From: an uncultured Collinsella sp.
GTDB taxonomy: Bacteria > Actinomycetota > Coriobacteriia > Coriobacteriales > Coriobacteriaceae
Assembly: GCA_958435545.1 (NCBI GenBank)
Contig: CAUBGU010000010.1
Coordinates: forward strand, 1-31,643
Direction of reading: 5' to 3'
DNA: 31,643 bases
Shown here: piece by piece, positions 7,400-16,815 of the stretch
Numbering within the stretch: position 1 is the first letter of the stretch
How the letters are laid out: the number at the start of each line of letters is the position of its first letter
Made by a program: the position numbers and the translations under genes
The notes under the pieces: generated by a model
The model's database searches: none
What the model saw: the letters and a program-made list of their open reading frames with translations, nothing else
What the model was told of the DNA's origin: nothing

Positions 7400-8773
7400 C
7401 TACTCGTCGCCGTCGTGCGGGTCCACAGAACCCGCACCCGACGTCGTCGGCTCGTCTACCGAAGACTCGGAATCCTTCTTATCGGTTTCGGCCGGAGCGA
7501 TCACGCGAATGAGCGAGATGCGCTGGCCACGCATCGACTGCACCTTAAACTTGTACCCCGCGACCTCAAACACCTCTCCGATGTCGGGCACCGAGTCGCA
7601 AAGCTCCAAAATCCAGCCGGCGATGGTCTCATAATCATCGCTTTCCTCGAGCGGCCAACCAAGCTCAATCGCGTCATCGCACGAAAAACGCCCATCAACG
7701 AGCCACTCGCGGCGCGAAAGGCGCGTGAGATACTTGTTGTCGGGGTCGAACTCGTCCTCGATCTCGCCGACGATCTCCTCGACGATGTCCTCGATGGTGA
7801 TAATGCCGGCCGTGCCGCCGTACTCGTCCACGACCACCACGATCTGGTCGTGCGAGGTCTGCATCTCGGACAGCAGCGGCAGGATGTCCTTGGTGTCGGG
7901 CACAAAGGTGGCGTCGCGCAAAAAACCGGCGATGGGCTGGTCGCCCTTGCCGTCGAGCGCGGGCTGAATCAGGTCCTTGATGTGCGCAATGCCGGCGACG
8001 TTGTCGGGATCCTCGTGATAGACGGGGATGCGGCTAAAGCCGGTCTGGCGCATGGTGGACAGCACGTCGGCGACCGTCTCGTCGTCCTCGCACATGGTGG
8101 TGTCCACGCGCGGCACCATGACCTCGCGGGCAACGGTGTCGCCCAGGTCGAAGATCTCGTGGATCATGCGCTTTTCCTCGTCGAGCAGGTCGTCCTGCTC
8201 CGAGACCATGTACTTGATCTCTTCCTCCGAGACGTTTTGGCGGTCGTCGGCGCTCTTGATGCGCAGGATGCGGGCCAGACCATCGGAGCAGGCGCCGGTC
8301 AGCCACACGAGCGGACGGGCGATCTTCTGGAACACGGAAAGCGGGCCCACGACCTGCTTGGACACGCCCTCGGCATTGGCCAGGCCGATGCGCTTGGGGA
8401 CGAGCTCGCCTATCACGATGGACACGAAGGCGACCGCGACGGTGATGATGACCGGCGCCAGGCCGCGCGCGATGGCGGAGAGCGGCGCGATGCCAAAGCT
8501 CATGAGCCACGTGGCGAGCGGGTCAGACAGACTCGTCGAGGCGACGGCGGACGAGGCGAAGCCCACGAGCGTGATGGCGACCTGGATGGTGGCGAGCAGC
8601 TGGTCGGAGTCGGCAGCCAGCTTAATGGCGTGCTCGGCGCGCTTGTCGCCTTCCTCGGCCTCGTGCTCCAGCACGGCGCGCTTGGCCGTGGTGAGCGCCA
8701 TCTCGGACATAGAGAAGTAGCCGTTGATGAGCGTCAAAACGAGGGTGGTGATAAGGGAGATGGTTATGTCCAT
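7400..8773 (-). CDS. CorC/HlyC-type CBS-domain membrane protein (CNNM family)
   Basis: A 457-residue protein with the usual family order: a DUF21 (CNNM) membrane domain (about 1-190, beginning MDITISLITTLVLTLINGYF, with GELVPKRIGLANAEG), a CBS pair (about 205-325, starting VPRVDTTMCEDD) containing VVVVDEYGGTAGIITIEDI, and a C-terminal CorC_HlyC domain (about 345-425). A charged Ser/Asp/Glu-rich tail follows. Bacterial CorC/MpfA-type members mediate Mg export or resistance, so this is a second possible Mg-linked gene in the window. A GGAGG lies 15 bases before the ATG, further than usual, and can pair with the CTCC just before the start, which would bring it closer. The next gene follows closely, so they are probably co-transcribed. 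Confidence 0.9.
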   Translation of the reverse strand: MDITISLITTLVLTLINGYFSMSEMALTTAKRAVLEHEAEEGDKRAEHAIKLAADSDQLLATIQVAITLVGFASSAVASTSLSDPLATWLMSFGIAPLSAIARGLAPVIITVAVAFVSIVIGELVPKRIGLANAEGVSKQVVGPLSVFQKIARPLVWLTGACSDGLARILRIKSADDRQNVSEEEIKYMVSEQDDLLDEEKRMIHEIFDLGDTVAREVMVPRVDTTMCEDDETVADVLSTMRQTGFSRIPVYHEDPDNVAGIAHIKDLIQPALDGKGDQPIAGFLRDATFVPDTKDILPLLSEMQTSHDQIVVVVDEYGGTAGIITIEDIVEEIVGEIEDEFDPDNKYLTRLSRREWLVDGRFSCDDAIELGWPLEESDDYETIAGWILELCDSVPDIGEVFEVAGYKFKVQSMRGQRISLIRVIAPAETDKKDSESSVDEPTTSGAGSVDPHDGDE

Positions 8774-8886
8774 CGGGAGTTTCTCGAACCTCCAAGATTC
8801 GGGACGTCAGGTCAAAACGTTGATGGCGGATAGGGCAGTTGCACCCGGCGGGCACCCGGACGGGCCCGCAGGCGCAGGCGCAATCG

Positions 8887-9570
8887 CTAGATTACGAAGA
8901 GGATCACCGCCATGAACTGGAAGATGCTGCCGGCGAGCACCCACAGGTGGAACACGCTGTGCAGGTAGCGCACGTTTTTGGCGATATAGAATGGCACGCC
9001 CGCGGTGTAGCACACGCCGCCGACGGCGAGCAGGGCAAGTGCCACGGGGTTGAGCAACGCCACAAGTTCGGGCAGCTTAAAGACAACGAGCCAGCCCATC
9101 AGCAGATAGACCAGACCGCTTACCCAATGCGGTTGACGCTCGCGCATAAAGCACTCGAGGGCGATGCCGATAATGGCGATGGCCCATACGGCAAAGAACA
9201 GCGCAGGGCCGCCGTCGTTTGCGAGCGTGATAAGGCAAAACGGCGTATAGCTGCCCGCAATGAGCAGGTAGATGCAGCTGTGGTCGATGATGCGAAACAC
9301 GCGCTTGGCGCGCGCGGGCTGAATCGCGTGGTAGAGCGTGGAGGCTAGGTATTCGAGGATAATGCTGACACCATAGACAATCGCCGCGGCCATGTGGGCC
9401 GGGCCTCCGCCGCGCAGGGCAGCGAATACGATCAGGAGCACCAGGCCCGCGATACCCAGCAGGCAGCCGACACCATGGGTGACGGAGTTCATGATCTCCT
9501 CGCCCACCGTGTAGTGTGGAACGGCCGCGGTCTTGGGTCGCGGCTTAGAACTGTCGCTCGAATCGGACAT
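8887..9570 (-). CDS. Hemolysin III / PAQR family membrane protein
   Basis: A 227-residue protein with seven predicted membrane helices. It carries PAQR signatures: VTHGVGCLLGIAG near helix 1, STLYHAI, DHSCIYLLIAGSYTPF in the middle and LHSVFHLWVLAGS near the end; these Ser/His/Asp residues form the putative metal site. Bacterial members (YqfA, HlyIII) are linked to membrane-lipid homeostasis, though the hemolysin name is historical. I chose the ATG at 9570, with GGAGG ten bases upstream; a TTG at 9588 in frame is possible but overlaps that site. A 113-bp gap separates it from the CorC-type gene. A TATAGT about 45 bases upstream of the start codon may be its -10. Confidence 0.9.
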   Translation of the reverse strand: MSDSSDSSKPRPKTAAVPHYTVGEEIMNSVTHGVGCLLGIAGLVLLIVFAALRGGGPAHMAAAIVYGVSIILEYLASTLYHAIQPARAKRVFRIIDHSCIYLLIAGSYTPFCLITLANDGGPALFFAVWAIAIIGIALECFMRERQPHWVSGLVYLLMGWLVVFKLPELVALLNPVALALLAVGGVCYTAGVPFYIAKNVRYLHSVFHLWVLAGSIFQFMAVILFVI

Positions 9571-9678
9571 GCAGGTTACATCCTCCAACGTAAAGAGTTC
9601 TCAACACTATATCAAAGCGTCTAGGTACGTGCGAAATTTGCACCATACGTGACCCTTTGTTTACCCATTCTTTGTCTG

Positions 9679-9707
9679 TTGACGCATCAACGGCGAACGT
9701 CCATAAT
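9679..9707 (+). promoter_or_regulatory. Sigma-70-type promoter of the alpha/beta hydrolase
   Basis: TTGACG (9679-9684) and CATAAT (9702-9707) are spaced by exactly 17 bp, about 50 bp before the start codon. This is the best-formed promoter in the window. Confidence 0.75.
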
Positions 9708-9721
9708 GCGCTTGCATTAAA

Positions 9722-9737
9722 TGTTGATGTATTAACA
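9722..9737. promoter_or_regulatory. Operator-like dyad TGTTGATGTATTAACA
   Basis: This 16-bp imperfect palindrome pairs at six of eight positions and lies just downstream of the expected transcription start, before the AGGAAAG ribosome site. A repressor bound here would block the hydrolase promoter. Confidence 0.4.
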
Positions 9738-9756
9738 TCTTATAGGAAAGCTTCTT

Positions 9757-10722
9757 ATGTCTCAAAACGCACGTTCCCATCGAAAGCTCAAGATAGCCGG
9801 CATCGTTGCACTGGTGGCTGTCGTTGCGCTGCTCGGATTTGCCGGCAACTTTCTGTTTGATTTCGCGCTGAATCCCCGCGCGCCATACACCATGAAGATG
9901 ATGCAGGATGGCAAAGACGACAAAAAAGGTGAGCAGCCGGATGTCGAGGAAACCGAGGCGCGGGCGTGGTTTAAAGAGAATCGCGAGAGCAGCAACCTCA
10001 CCGCGGACGACGGGACTGAGCTCGCCGCTTGGTATTTTGCCGCGTCGGAGAGCACGCACGACTACGCCGTCTGCCTGCATGGATATACCAACGAGCCCAT
10101 CGGTATGGCCCGATACGCCAAACGATTCCATGACCGCGGCATGAACGTACTCGCACCCGCCGCCCGCGCCCACGAGCGCTCCGGCGGCGACTATATCGGC
10201 ATGGGCTGGCCCGAGCGCCTCGACATCGTCGCATGGATCGAGCGAATCGTTCAGGCTGACCCCGAGGCGCGCATCCTAGTCTTTGGCGAGTCGATGGGTG
10301 CGGCAACCGCCATGAACGTCGCGGGGGAATCTCTGCCCGCAAACGTGAAATGCATTATCGAGGACTGCGGTTATACGAGTGTTTGGGACGAGTTTTCTCT
10401 GCAGCTCAAGGACGTGTTCGGCCTGCCCAGCTTTCCCCTGCTCGATGTAGCAAACTTAGTGTGCAACGTGCGCGCAGGCTACGACTTTCATAAGGCGAGC
10501 AGTGTGGAGCAACTCAAACACGCGACAGTTCCCATGCTGTTTATCCACGGCGACCAGGACACCTTTGTACCGTACAGCATGCTCGACCAAAACTACGACG
10601 CGTGCGCCAGCAAGGTCAAGCAAAAGCTCACTATCCATGGCGCCACCCACGCCAAGAGTGCGCAAGTTGACCCCGAGCTCTACTGGAACACAGTCGACAA
10701 CTTCCTCGACGAGTATTTTTAG
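9757..10722 (+). CDS. Membrane-anchored alpha/beta hydrolase
   Basis: A 321-residue protein. One N-terminal membrane helix (about 12-34) follows a short basic stretch, so the enzyme domain is probably extracytoplasmic. The alpha/beta-hydrolase core has the oxyanion segment LHGYTNEP (107-114), the nucleophile elbow GESMG (Ser179), the acid in GDQDTFVP (Asp268) and the histidine in GATHAK (His298), so the triad is complete. The closest recognisable group is the YqkD/BEM46-like hydrolases, whose substrates are unknown. AGGAAAG lies seven bases before the ATG. It is transcribed alone from its own promoter and ends at a bidirectional terminator shared with the convergent DUF362 gene. Confidence 0.9.
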   Translation: MSQNARSHRKLKIAGIVALVAVVALLGFAGNFLFDFALNPRAPYTMKMMQDGKDDKKGEQPDVEETEARAWFKENRESSNLTADDGTELAAWYFAASESTHDYAVCLHGYTNEPIGMARYAKRFHDRGMNVLAPAARAHERSGGDYIGMGWPERLDIVAWIERIVQADPEARILVFGESMGAATAMNVAGESLPANVKCIIEDCGYTSVWDEFSLQLKDVFGLPSFPLLDVANLVCNVRAGYDFHKASSVEQLKHATVPMLFIHGDQDTFVPYSMLDQNYDACASKVKQKLTIHGATHAKSAQVDPELYWNTVDNFLDEYF

Positions 10723-10770
10723 GAAATAGTACGGTTTACTGGTCTATCTGACCCCCTAGCACTTCCAAAA

Positions 10771-10806
10771 AGCCGCCCGTGGGCACTGTGCTCACGGGCG
10801 GCTTTT
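10771..10806. terminator. Bidirectional terminator between hydrolase and DUF362 gene
   Basis: Arms AGCCGCCCGTG (10771-10781) and CACGGGCGGCT (10792-10802) pair perfectly. TTTT follows on the plus strand, and the AAAA before it gives a T-tract on the minus strand, so it can end both convergent transcripts. Confidence 0.85.
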
Positions 10807-10853
10807 GCTAACGTTGCGCTACAAAAGCGCTTATTTTGTCCAATAGCTAGGCG

Positions 10854-12059
10854 CTACTTGACCTCGATGAGCTCGTACTTGCTCGTGCCCAGGCCGATCT
10901 TCTCGGCATGCGCGATGCACGCGCGCCAGTCGGTGTCGGGATGCGTGATGCAGAAGGGGTCCTTGGCCTGCTCGCCCTCCAGATGCTCGTGGTTATGCTC
11001 CATCTTGGCGGCGCTGTCGGTAAGCTCGGTGTTGGGCAGTGGCTCGGATGCCATGACGGCATCGGCGCAGGCCTGGTCGATGGCGACCGGGTCGAAGCTC
11101 GCGAACATGCCGATATCGTTGACGATAGGCGTGTCGTTTTCGGGATGGCAATCGCAGTTGGGGCTGATATCCATGGCAAGCGAGATATGGAAGCTCGGGC
11201 GGCCGTCGACGACGGCCTTGGTGTACTCGGCGATCTTGCAGTTGAGCACGTCGGCCGCGGCGTCATAGCCGGGCTTGATGCAGTCCTGGTTGCATGCCGC
11301 AATGCAGCGTCCGCAGCCCACGCAGCGATCGTGGTCGATGGCGGCCACGTGGACCGTGCGGGTGTTGCCGTTGGCAAGCTCGCGCTCGCGGGTGTCGTCA
11401 AACGAGATAGCGCTGTGTGCACAGATCTTTTCGCAGGCACGGCAGCCAATGCAGTGCTCGGTCGCGACGTTCGGCTTGCCGGCGGCATGCTGCTCCATCT
11501 TGCCGGCGCGGCTGCCGCCACCCATACCCAGGTTCTTCATGGCGCCGCCAAAGCCGGCCTGCTCATGACCCTTAAAGTGGGTGAGGCTAATCACGATATC
11601 GGCATCCATGAGCGCCTGACCGATCTTGGCCTCGTGCACGTACTCGCCGCCCTCGACCGGGACGAGCGCCTCGTCGGTGCCTTTGAGGCCGTCGGCAATG
11701 ATGATCTGGCAACCCGTGGCATACGGGGTAAAGCCGTTCTGGTAGGCGGTATCGATGTGCTCGAGCGCGTTTTTGCGGCTACCGACATAGAGCGTGTTGC
11801 AGTCGGTGAGGAAGGGCTTGCCACCCAGCTCCTTCACGACATCCGCGACGGCGCGGGCGTAGTTGGGGCGCAGAAAGCTCAGGTTGCCCAACTCGCCAAA
11901 GTGAATCTTGATGGCGACGAACTTGTTCTCAAAGTCGATCTGCTCGATACCGGCGTGACGGATGAGGCGCTTGAGCTTGTCGAGCTGGCTCTCGCGAGCA
12001 TGCGTGCGCAAGTTGGTGAAGTACACCTTAGCGGGCGCTGCGGGTGCAGTTGCGGTCAT
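10854..12059 (-). CDS. DUF362 domain protein with two [4Fe-4S] clusters
   Basis: A 401-residue, probably cytoplasmic protein. The DUF362 region surrounds a ferredoxin insert: IKIHFGELGNLSFLRPNYAR and LTHFKGHEQAGFGGAMKNLG are typical of the family. The insert has Cys203, 206, 209, 213 (CIGCRACEKIC) and Cys246, 249, 252, 256 (CVGCGRCIAAC), enough for two [4Fe-4S] clusters. Members occur widely in anaerobes as electron carriers of uncertain partner. GAGGGG precedes the ATG by eight bases. It stands alone, with a possible promoter at 12102-12132 and a shared terminator behind it. An electron-transfer link to the hydrogenase at the other end of the window is only speculation. Confidence 0.9.
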   Translation of the reverse strand: MTATAPAAPAKVYFTNLRTHARESQLDKLKRLIRHAGIEQIDFENKFVAIKIHFGELGNLSFLRPNYARAVADVVKELGGKPFLTDCNTLYVGSRKNALEHIDTAYQNGFTPYATGCQIIIADGLKGTDEALVPVEGGEYVHEAKIGQALMDADIVISLTHFKGHEQAGFGGAMKNLGMGGGSRAGKMEQHAAGKPNVATEHCIGCRACEKICAHSAISFDDTRERELANGNTRTVHVAAIDHDRCVGCGRCIAACNQDCIKPGYDAAADVLNCKIAEYTKAVVDGRPSFHISLAMDISPNCDCHPENDTPIVNDIGMFASFDPVAIDQACADAVMASEPLPNTELTDSAAKMEHNHEHLEGEQAKDPFCITHPDTDWRACIAHAEKIGLGTSKYELIEVK

Positions 12060-12101
12060 AGATCTATCCCCTCGGTCTATATGGCGTTACAGACATAGAG
12101 G

Positions 12102-12132
12102 ATGGTACCAGTTAAAGCAGAGTTAAAGTCAA
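12102..12132 (-). promoter_or_regulatory. Possible promoter of the DUF362 gene
   Basis: On the minus strand TTGACT (12132-12127) is followed after 19 bp by TACCAT (12107-12102), about 40 bp before the ATG. The spacing is long, and two direct TTTAACT copies lie in the spacer. Confidence 0.35.
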
Positions 12133-12146
12133 GTACGGCACCTAGT

Positions 12147-12305
12147 CATTGGGGACGTTCTTAAATGACTGAAACCACTCATTGGGGACGGACTTAAATG
12201 AGTGCCTCGCCGCCCGGCAGTTAGGGACGGTCCTTGCCAGCCCGGCCGGCGAATCGGCAAAGGCTGTCCCCGATGACTGGTCATTTAAGTCTGTCCCCAA
12301 TGACC
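12147..12305. repeat. REP-like palindromic cluster, copy 2
   Basis: The block is made of short half-units sharing GGGGAC and, mostly, CTTAAATGA: two on the plus strand (12147-12170 and 12180-12203), a GGGACGGTCCTTGCC variant (12218-12238), and inverted partners (12256-12277 and 12279-12305). Together they can fold into a long imperfect hairpin. It fills the gap between the methyltransferase gene and the DUF362 gene. I see no gene in it, and the rest of the gap to 12443 holds only a small hairpin (12398-12419, TGGGAC/GTCCCA). Confidence 0.75.
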
Positions 12306-12443
12306 ACTCTTGCTGGGCGCCTGCTGCTGGGTCGCCATCGCCTGCGTGAGCCTGGGCATGCAGCACGTCATCGGCGTCTGGCAGGAAAGGCGTCGCGTGG
12401 GACAAAATCCCCCGTCCCAAAATGCGTGTGATGTATGGTCGGC

Positions 12444-13091
12444 CTAGGAGGGCTTGCGCGCAACCAGGTGGGCGCGGAAGCCTTTCTGCGCCTCGAGCTT
12501 GAGCAGGAGGAATCCGGCCCTCTCGGCGAGCGCGCGAAGCTCGGACATCTTGCAGATCCGGACATCGCCGTGACCTGCGAGGCGCGCCAACGGCAGCTCA
12601 AAGGTGTTCATGAGCCATACCACGAAGTCGCTCGACGTGTAGTCGCGGAGAATCAGGCGCCCGCCGGGGCGCAGGACTCGGGCCGCCTCGGCGAAGAACC
12701 TCTCCGGATGCGGGTAGTGGTGGAAGCTGTTGGAGCAGAGCACGGCGTCGAAGCTCCGGGGCTCGAAGGGCAGTGCCTCCGCGTCTCCGACGACAAAGCT
12801 GACGTTATCGAGCTGCTTTGCCCGGGCGACGTCGATCATCCCGGGTGTGAGGTCGAGTCCAGTCAAGTGCTTGCTGGGGTACCGGGCGTGGAGCAGTTCT
12901 AGGACGGCTCCGGTTCCACAGCCCACGTCGAGCGCGTCCTCGAACGGTTCGAGCTCAAGCTCCTCGAGCATTTGCGGATAGTCGTCCTTGCACATCTCGT
13001 AAATGCCGGCATGGCCGGATTCGTAGACCTTTGCCGCCTCGGTGAACTCCTTGATGGAGAGCTGCTTGAGCTCCTCTGCCGATCTTGCCAT
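12444..13091 (-). CDS. SAM-dependent class I methyltransferase
   Basis: A 215-residue cytoplasmic enzyme of the UbiE/Methyltransf_11 type. SAM motif I is DVGCGTG (55-61), the acidic residue follows in GLDLTPGMIDVA, motif II is GDAEALPF, and the post-II segment is RVLRPGGRLILRDY. No product-specific motif lets me name the substrate; the HHYPHPERFF segment is common in small-molecule methylases. The ATG at 13091 has AGGAGG four bases upstream and lies 8 bases after the permease stop; a longer upstream reading would overlap the permease by 230 bases and is not credible. It is the last gene of the ABC ATPase/FtsX permease operon, so it may modify the transported or sensed molecule. Confidence 0.9.
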   Translation of the reverse strand: MARSAEELKQLSIKEFTEAAKVYESGHAGIYEMCKDDYPQMLEELELEPFEDALDVGCGTGAVLELLHARYPSKHLTGLDLTPGMIDVARAKQLDNVSFVVGDAEALPFEPRSFDAVLCSNSFHHYPHPERFFAEAARVLRPGGRLILRDYTSSDFVVWLMNTFELPLARLAGHGDVRICKMSELRALAERAGFLLLKLEAQKGFRAHLVARKPS

Positions 13092-13099
13092 GAGCCCTC

Positions 13100-15766
13100 C
13101 TATTCCTGGACCTTCAGCGCCTCGGAGAGGCTCACGCGCTTGATGGAGCGCGTGTGTAGCAGCGCCACGACCAGGTAGGTCGCAAAGCCAATGCCCACGC
13201 ACGCCGCCATGGACCAAGCGGGCACGTAGATCTCGATATTGCCGTTGTAGGCGAGCAGCATCGAGCGGAAGATGGCCGTGAGCGAGCCAATAATGACCGG
13301 CAGGCTCAGCACGAGCGACGCCGCCACGCACAGCGTGATCGAGCGGATGTACAGATGCGAGATCTCGCTATCGCGATAGCCAAAGACTTTCATGTAGCTG
13401 ATCGAACGGGCGCTGTGGTCGATCACAGCCTTGGTCAGCAGATACATAAACAGCAGGAAGATAAACACCGCGAGGCCAACCATCATGCCGATCATTTTGC
13501 TCATCATGCCGATGAACTGGTCGCCCACGGCACGCATGTCGTCGGGCGTGGTGTCGCCGGCAAAGTAACGAGCATCAAGGTCGAGCTTTTCATCGCTCAC
13601 ATAGCCGTTAAAGTAGGCCGCATCGTTGTCGAACAGCTCGTTAAAGTCGTCGATACTCATGTAGATATTCATGTCCGACTTGGATCCCCAGACACAGTCC
13701 TTGCCCGCGTACTCAAGGGAATAATGCTCACCCTCGTACTTGTCGCTGAGCGTGACCTTCTGGCCCTCACTCCAGCCAAACTTATCGAGCAGACCGCCGC
13801 CAAAGACGACGCGTCCGTCGCCCACATCGAGGTCCTTCCAGTAGCGCGAATCGGGCGAGACGCCGTAAATGGAAATCGTCTCCTGCCCATTTCCGTCACC
13901 GCGGTCGTATTGCAACTGGTAAACGGCATATTTCTCGGCCTGCGCGATTGCGCCCGCGCCGTTGTCGGTCGTATTGACCGGGTGGATATCGTCGTTGTCA
14001 GTGTCGATCTTGGAGGCCTTGTCGATCAGGTCGATAGCCTCGTCGCGGTTGCAGCCGAGGGCATCGGCAAGGTCATCGAGGCGCGCGTAGAGCGCATCCT
14101 TCTTGTCCTGGACCTTGGCAAGCGCATCCTGCGCTGCGGTCAGGCTCTCGGCAGACGGGGATGCGGCCGCGGCATCGGCTGCCGCCTGCGCCGCATCGGC
14201 CGCGTCGTCAAGCTCGTCATCGGCATCCTGGGCGGCGGAAAGCAGCGCGCCGTCAACCGACTGCAGGCGCTCGAGCGCCGACCACTGCTCGCGCTCCTCG
14301 GCAGTGCCCTCGAGCTCCAGTGGCGCCTTGAGCGTGTACTGGTGCTCGGCGACCAGGCTTGTCTCGAGGTTGTCCGCATAGTGCGTCATCGTGGGCAGAA
14401 TCGCCAGGCCAAAGAGCAGCAGCAGCGACGCAAACGCAATGCCCACGAAGAGCGTGGCGAAGTTGCCCAGATTGCGCAGGAAGATACGCAGGCGGAAGCG
14501 GGAAACAAAACCCATGCGCTCTGGCAGTTGCATACCACGCTTGGTACCCGACTTGCCGCTCGCTTCGTGACGAAGAAACTGCAACGGCGTCTTTCCCATT
14601 TTGCGAAGCAGACCCACCAGCGTGATGAGGATGAGCGCGGCGGCGGGAACCACGGCGCACTTCACGAAGATCTCCCAGCTCCAGTACACCTGGAAGGGCG
14701 GCAGGCTGTACGATCCGTAATACAGGCTGCGCATGGGCTCGGTAAAGAACACAACGCCGAGCGCAGTGCCCAAAAGCGCCGCGACCACGCCCACGATGGC
14801 GGGAAGCGCAAGGTAGTGCAGCACGATCTCGCGTCGACGATAGCCGCTGGCGAGCAGCGTGCCGATGATGGCGCTCTCCTCCTCGATGGTGGCGTCGGTA
14901 AGGACCACAAAGACAAACGCCATGATCACGATGATGATGTCGAGCAGCGTCATCCACATCATGGAGTCGCCGTCCACGTCATCGCGCGCATAGCCAATGC
15001 CCTGATTGGAATCGGCATCGACCAGATCGTCCACGCGCGCATCGGCATCGGTCAGCGCCTCGACCATATCCTGCTCCGCATCGATGCGATCCGCGGTGGG
15101 GAGGTCGCGATCGGTAAAGGTAAAGGAGTAGGTGTAGGCAGGCGCGCCGCCGGTATCCTCGAGCGCGGCAAAGCCGGCGTCGGTGACCTCGGCCACGCCA
15201 TAGGTGATGGTGTTCACCGTAAAGTCCGAATTGTTGAGGAACAGCGCCTGGCTATCGGGCTGGGTCATGATGCCGCAGATGGTATAGGTGCGGCCCTCAA
15301 GCTCGACCTTATCGCCCACGGACAGGTTGTTATTGGTGGCAAAGACACGGTCGATGGCCACCTCGTCGTCCGCCTTGGGTTCCCTGCCCTCACAGTAGGA
15401 CGCGATATCGACCTTGGTGCGGTGCGCATAGGTGCGCAGTGTGCGCTTGGTGCCGTCGTCGCCGGCGGTCTTTTTGATGATGGCGTCGATGGAGAAATTC
15501 TTGTAGAGCGTGACGCCGCCGACGTCGTCGGCCGCGCCCTCGGCTGCCTTGAGCTGGTCTTTGGTGGCCTCGAAGGAGGTGGTCACGCGGCCGTCCTCAA
15601 TCGTGTACGCATCGCGCATGTCGTCGATAAGGCAGCCGATGGAGTGGGCCGCGAGCAAAAAGCCCGAGGTGAGAGCGATGCTTCCGCACATAAGCAAAAA
15701 GATGCCCAGGTACTTGCCGATATTGCGGCGCAGCTCGCGCGGGAGACGTTTTGCGAGAGGTGTCAT
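13100..15766 (-). CDS. FtsX-family ABC transporter permease
   Basis: An 888-residue membrane protein with two FtsX-like halves. A first helix (about 20-42) is followed by a large outer domain, then helices near 270-292, 320-342, 368-388 and 432-458. A second outer domain runs to about 750, and the last three helices follow (ILMLTKAV-type region onward). Residues 500-575 are strongly Ala/Asp-rich and predicted helical, possibly a coiled coil outside the membrane. Such permeases work with MacB/LolD-type ATPases as mechanotransmitters or exporters of lipids, peptides or antibiotics. The ATG at 15766 follows AGGCGG and lies 8 bases after the ATPase stop; the methyltransferase follows equally closely. 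Confidence 0.9.
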   Translation of the reverse strand: MTPLAKRLPRELRRNIGKYLGIFLLMCGSIALTSGFLLAAHSIGCLIDDMRDAYTIEDGRVTTSFEATKDQLKAAEGAADDVGGVTLYKNFSIDAIIKKTAGDDGTKRTLRTYAHRTKVDIASYCEGREPKADDEVAIDRVFATNNNLSVGDKVELEGRTYTICGIMTQPDSQALFLNNSDFTVNTITYGVAEVTDAGFAALEDTGGAPAYTYSFTFTDRDLPTADRIDAEQDMVEALTDADARVDDLVDADSNQGIGYARDDVDGDSMMWMTLLDIIIVIMAFVFVVLTDATIEEESAIIGTLLASGYRRREIVLHYLALPAIVGVVAALLGTALGVVFFTEPMRSLYYGSYSLPPFQVYWSWEIFVKCAVVPAAALILITLVGLLRKMGKTPLQFLRHEASGKSGTKRGMQLPERMGFVSRFRLRIFLRNLGNFATLFVGIAFASLLLLFGLAILPTMTHYADNLETSLVAEHQYTLKAPLELEGTAEEREQWSALERLQSVDGALLSAAQDADDELDDAADAAQAAADAAAASPSAESLTAAQDALAKVQDKKDALYARLDDLADALGCNRDEAIDLIDKASKIDTDNDDIHPVNTTDNGAGAIAQAEKYAVYQLQYDRGDGNGQETISIYGVSPDSRYWKDLDVGDGRVVFGGGLLDKFGWSEGQKVTLSDKYEGEHYSLEYAGKDCVWGSKSDMNIYMSIDDFNELFDNDAAYFNGYVSDEKLDLDARYFAGDTTPDDMRAVGDQFIGMMSKMIGMMVGLAVFIFLLFMYLLTKAVIDHSARSISYMKVFGYRDSEISHLYIRSITLCVAASLVLSLPVIIGSLTAIFRSMLLAYNGNIEIYVPAWSMAACVGIGFATYLVVALLHTRSIKRVSLSEALKVQE

Positions 15767-15774
15767 GGCGCCGC

Positions 15775-16488
<714 letters not shown>

Positions 16489-16523
16489 ACTACCCCCCCA
16501 TTGTTAGCCTTTTGCTACTTTTC

Positions 16524-16544
16524 TAGGGTAATAGTAAACCTAGG
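16524..16544. promoter_or_regulatory. Possible operator upstream of the ABC/FtsX operon
   Basis: CTAGG and CCTAG form a dyad with an 11-base AT-rich centre, 36 bases before the ATPase start. TATAGT lies just upstream on the minus strand (16553-16548) without a good -35. The evidence is weak. Confidence 0.3.
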
Positions 16545-16581
16545 CGAACTATATTTGTGTGACGAGCGCAACTTTTTCCAA

Positions 16582-16808
16582 ACTAGTCACTGGGGACGTT
16601 CTTAAATGACTAGCCGCAAGGGACACCCTTTCGCCACCCGGCAGTTAGGGACGCTCCTTTCCTGCCGGCAGATGGGGACAGTCCTTGCCACCCCACTCGC
16701 CAACCCAGCCGGCAAAACAGCTGATCGGCAAAGACTGCCCCCAATGGCTAGTCATTTAAGTCTGTCCCCAATGAATACTTTTGGCCATTTAAGTCTGTCC
16801 CCAATGAG
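16582..16808. repeat. REP-like palindromic cluster, copy 3
   Basis: The cluster is larger than the one at 12147. It begins ACTAGTCACTGGGGACG and includes GGGACGCTCC and GGGGACAGTCCTTGCC variants on the plus strand (16642-16689). Inverted partners follow at 16727-16749, 16747-16774 and 16783-16808, the last two repeating CATTTAAGTCTGTCCCCAAT. It fills the gap between the ABC ATPase and the ABC-2 permease gene; I see no gene in it. Confidence 0.75.
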
Positions 16809-16815
16809 TAGGTGG

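Noticed and set aside
6254..8833. 859-codon plus-strand open frame across the CorC-type and cyanophycin-N-like genes
   Set aside because: It covers several convincing minus-strand genes and their gaps, has His/Arg/Asp-rich composition and shows no domain.
12310..12447. Plus-strand 45-codon frame with a hydrophobic stretch (CCWVAIACVSLGMQHVIGVW)
   Set aside because: It looks like the end of a membrane protein, but begins at a stop next to the repeat cluster, has no start signal and overlaps the methyltransferase end; a gene remnant is possible but unproven.
13092..13331. N-terminal extension of the methyltransferase
   Set aside because: The extra 80 residues overlap the permease gene in another frame, while the ATG at 13091 has a strong AGGAGG site.
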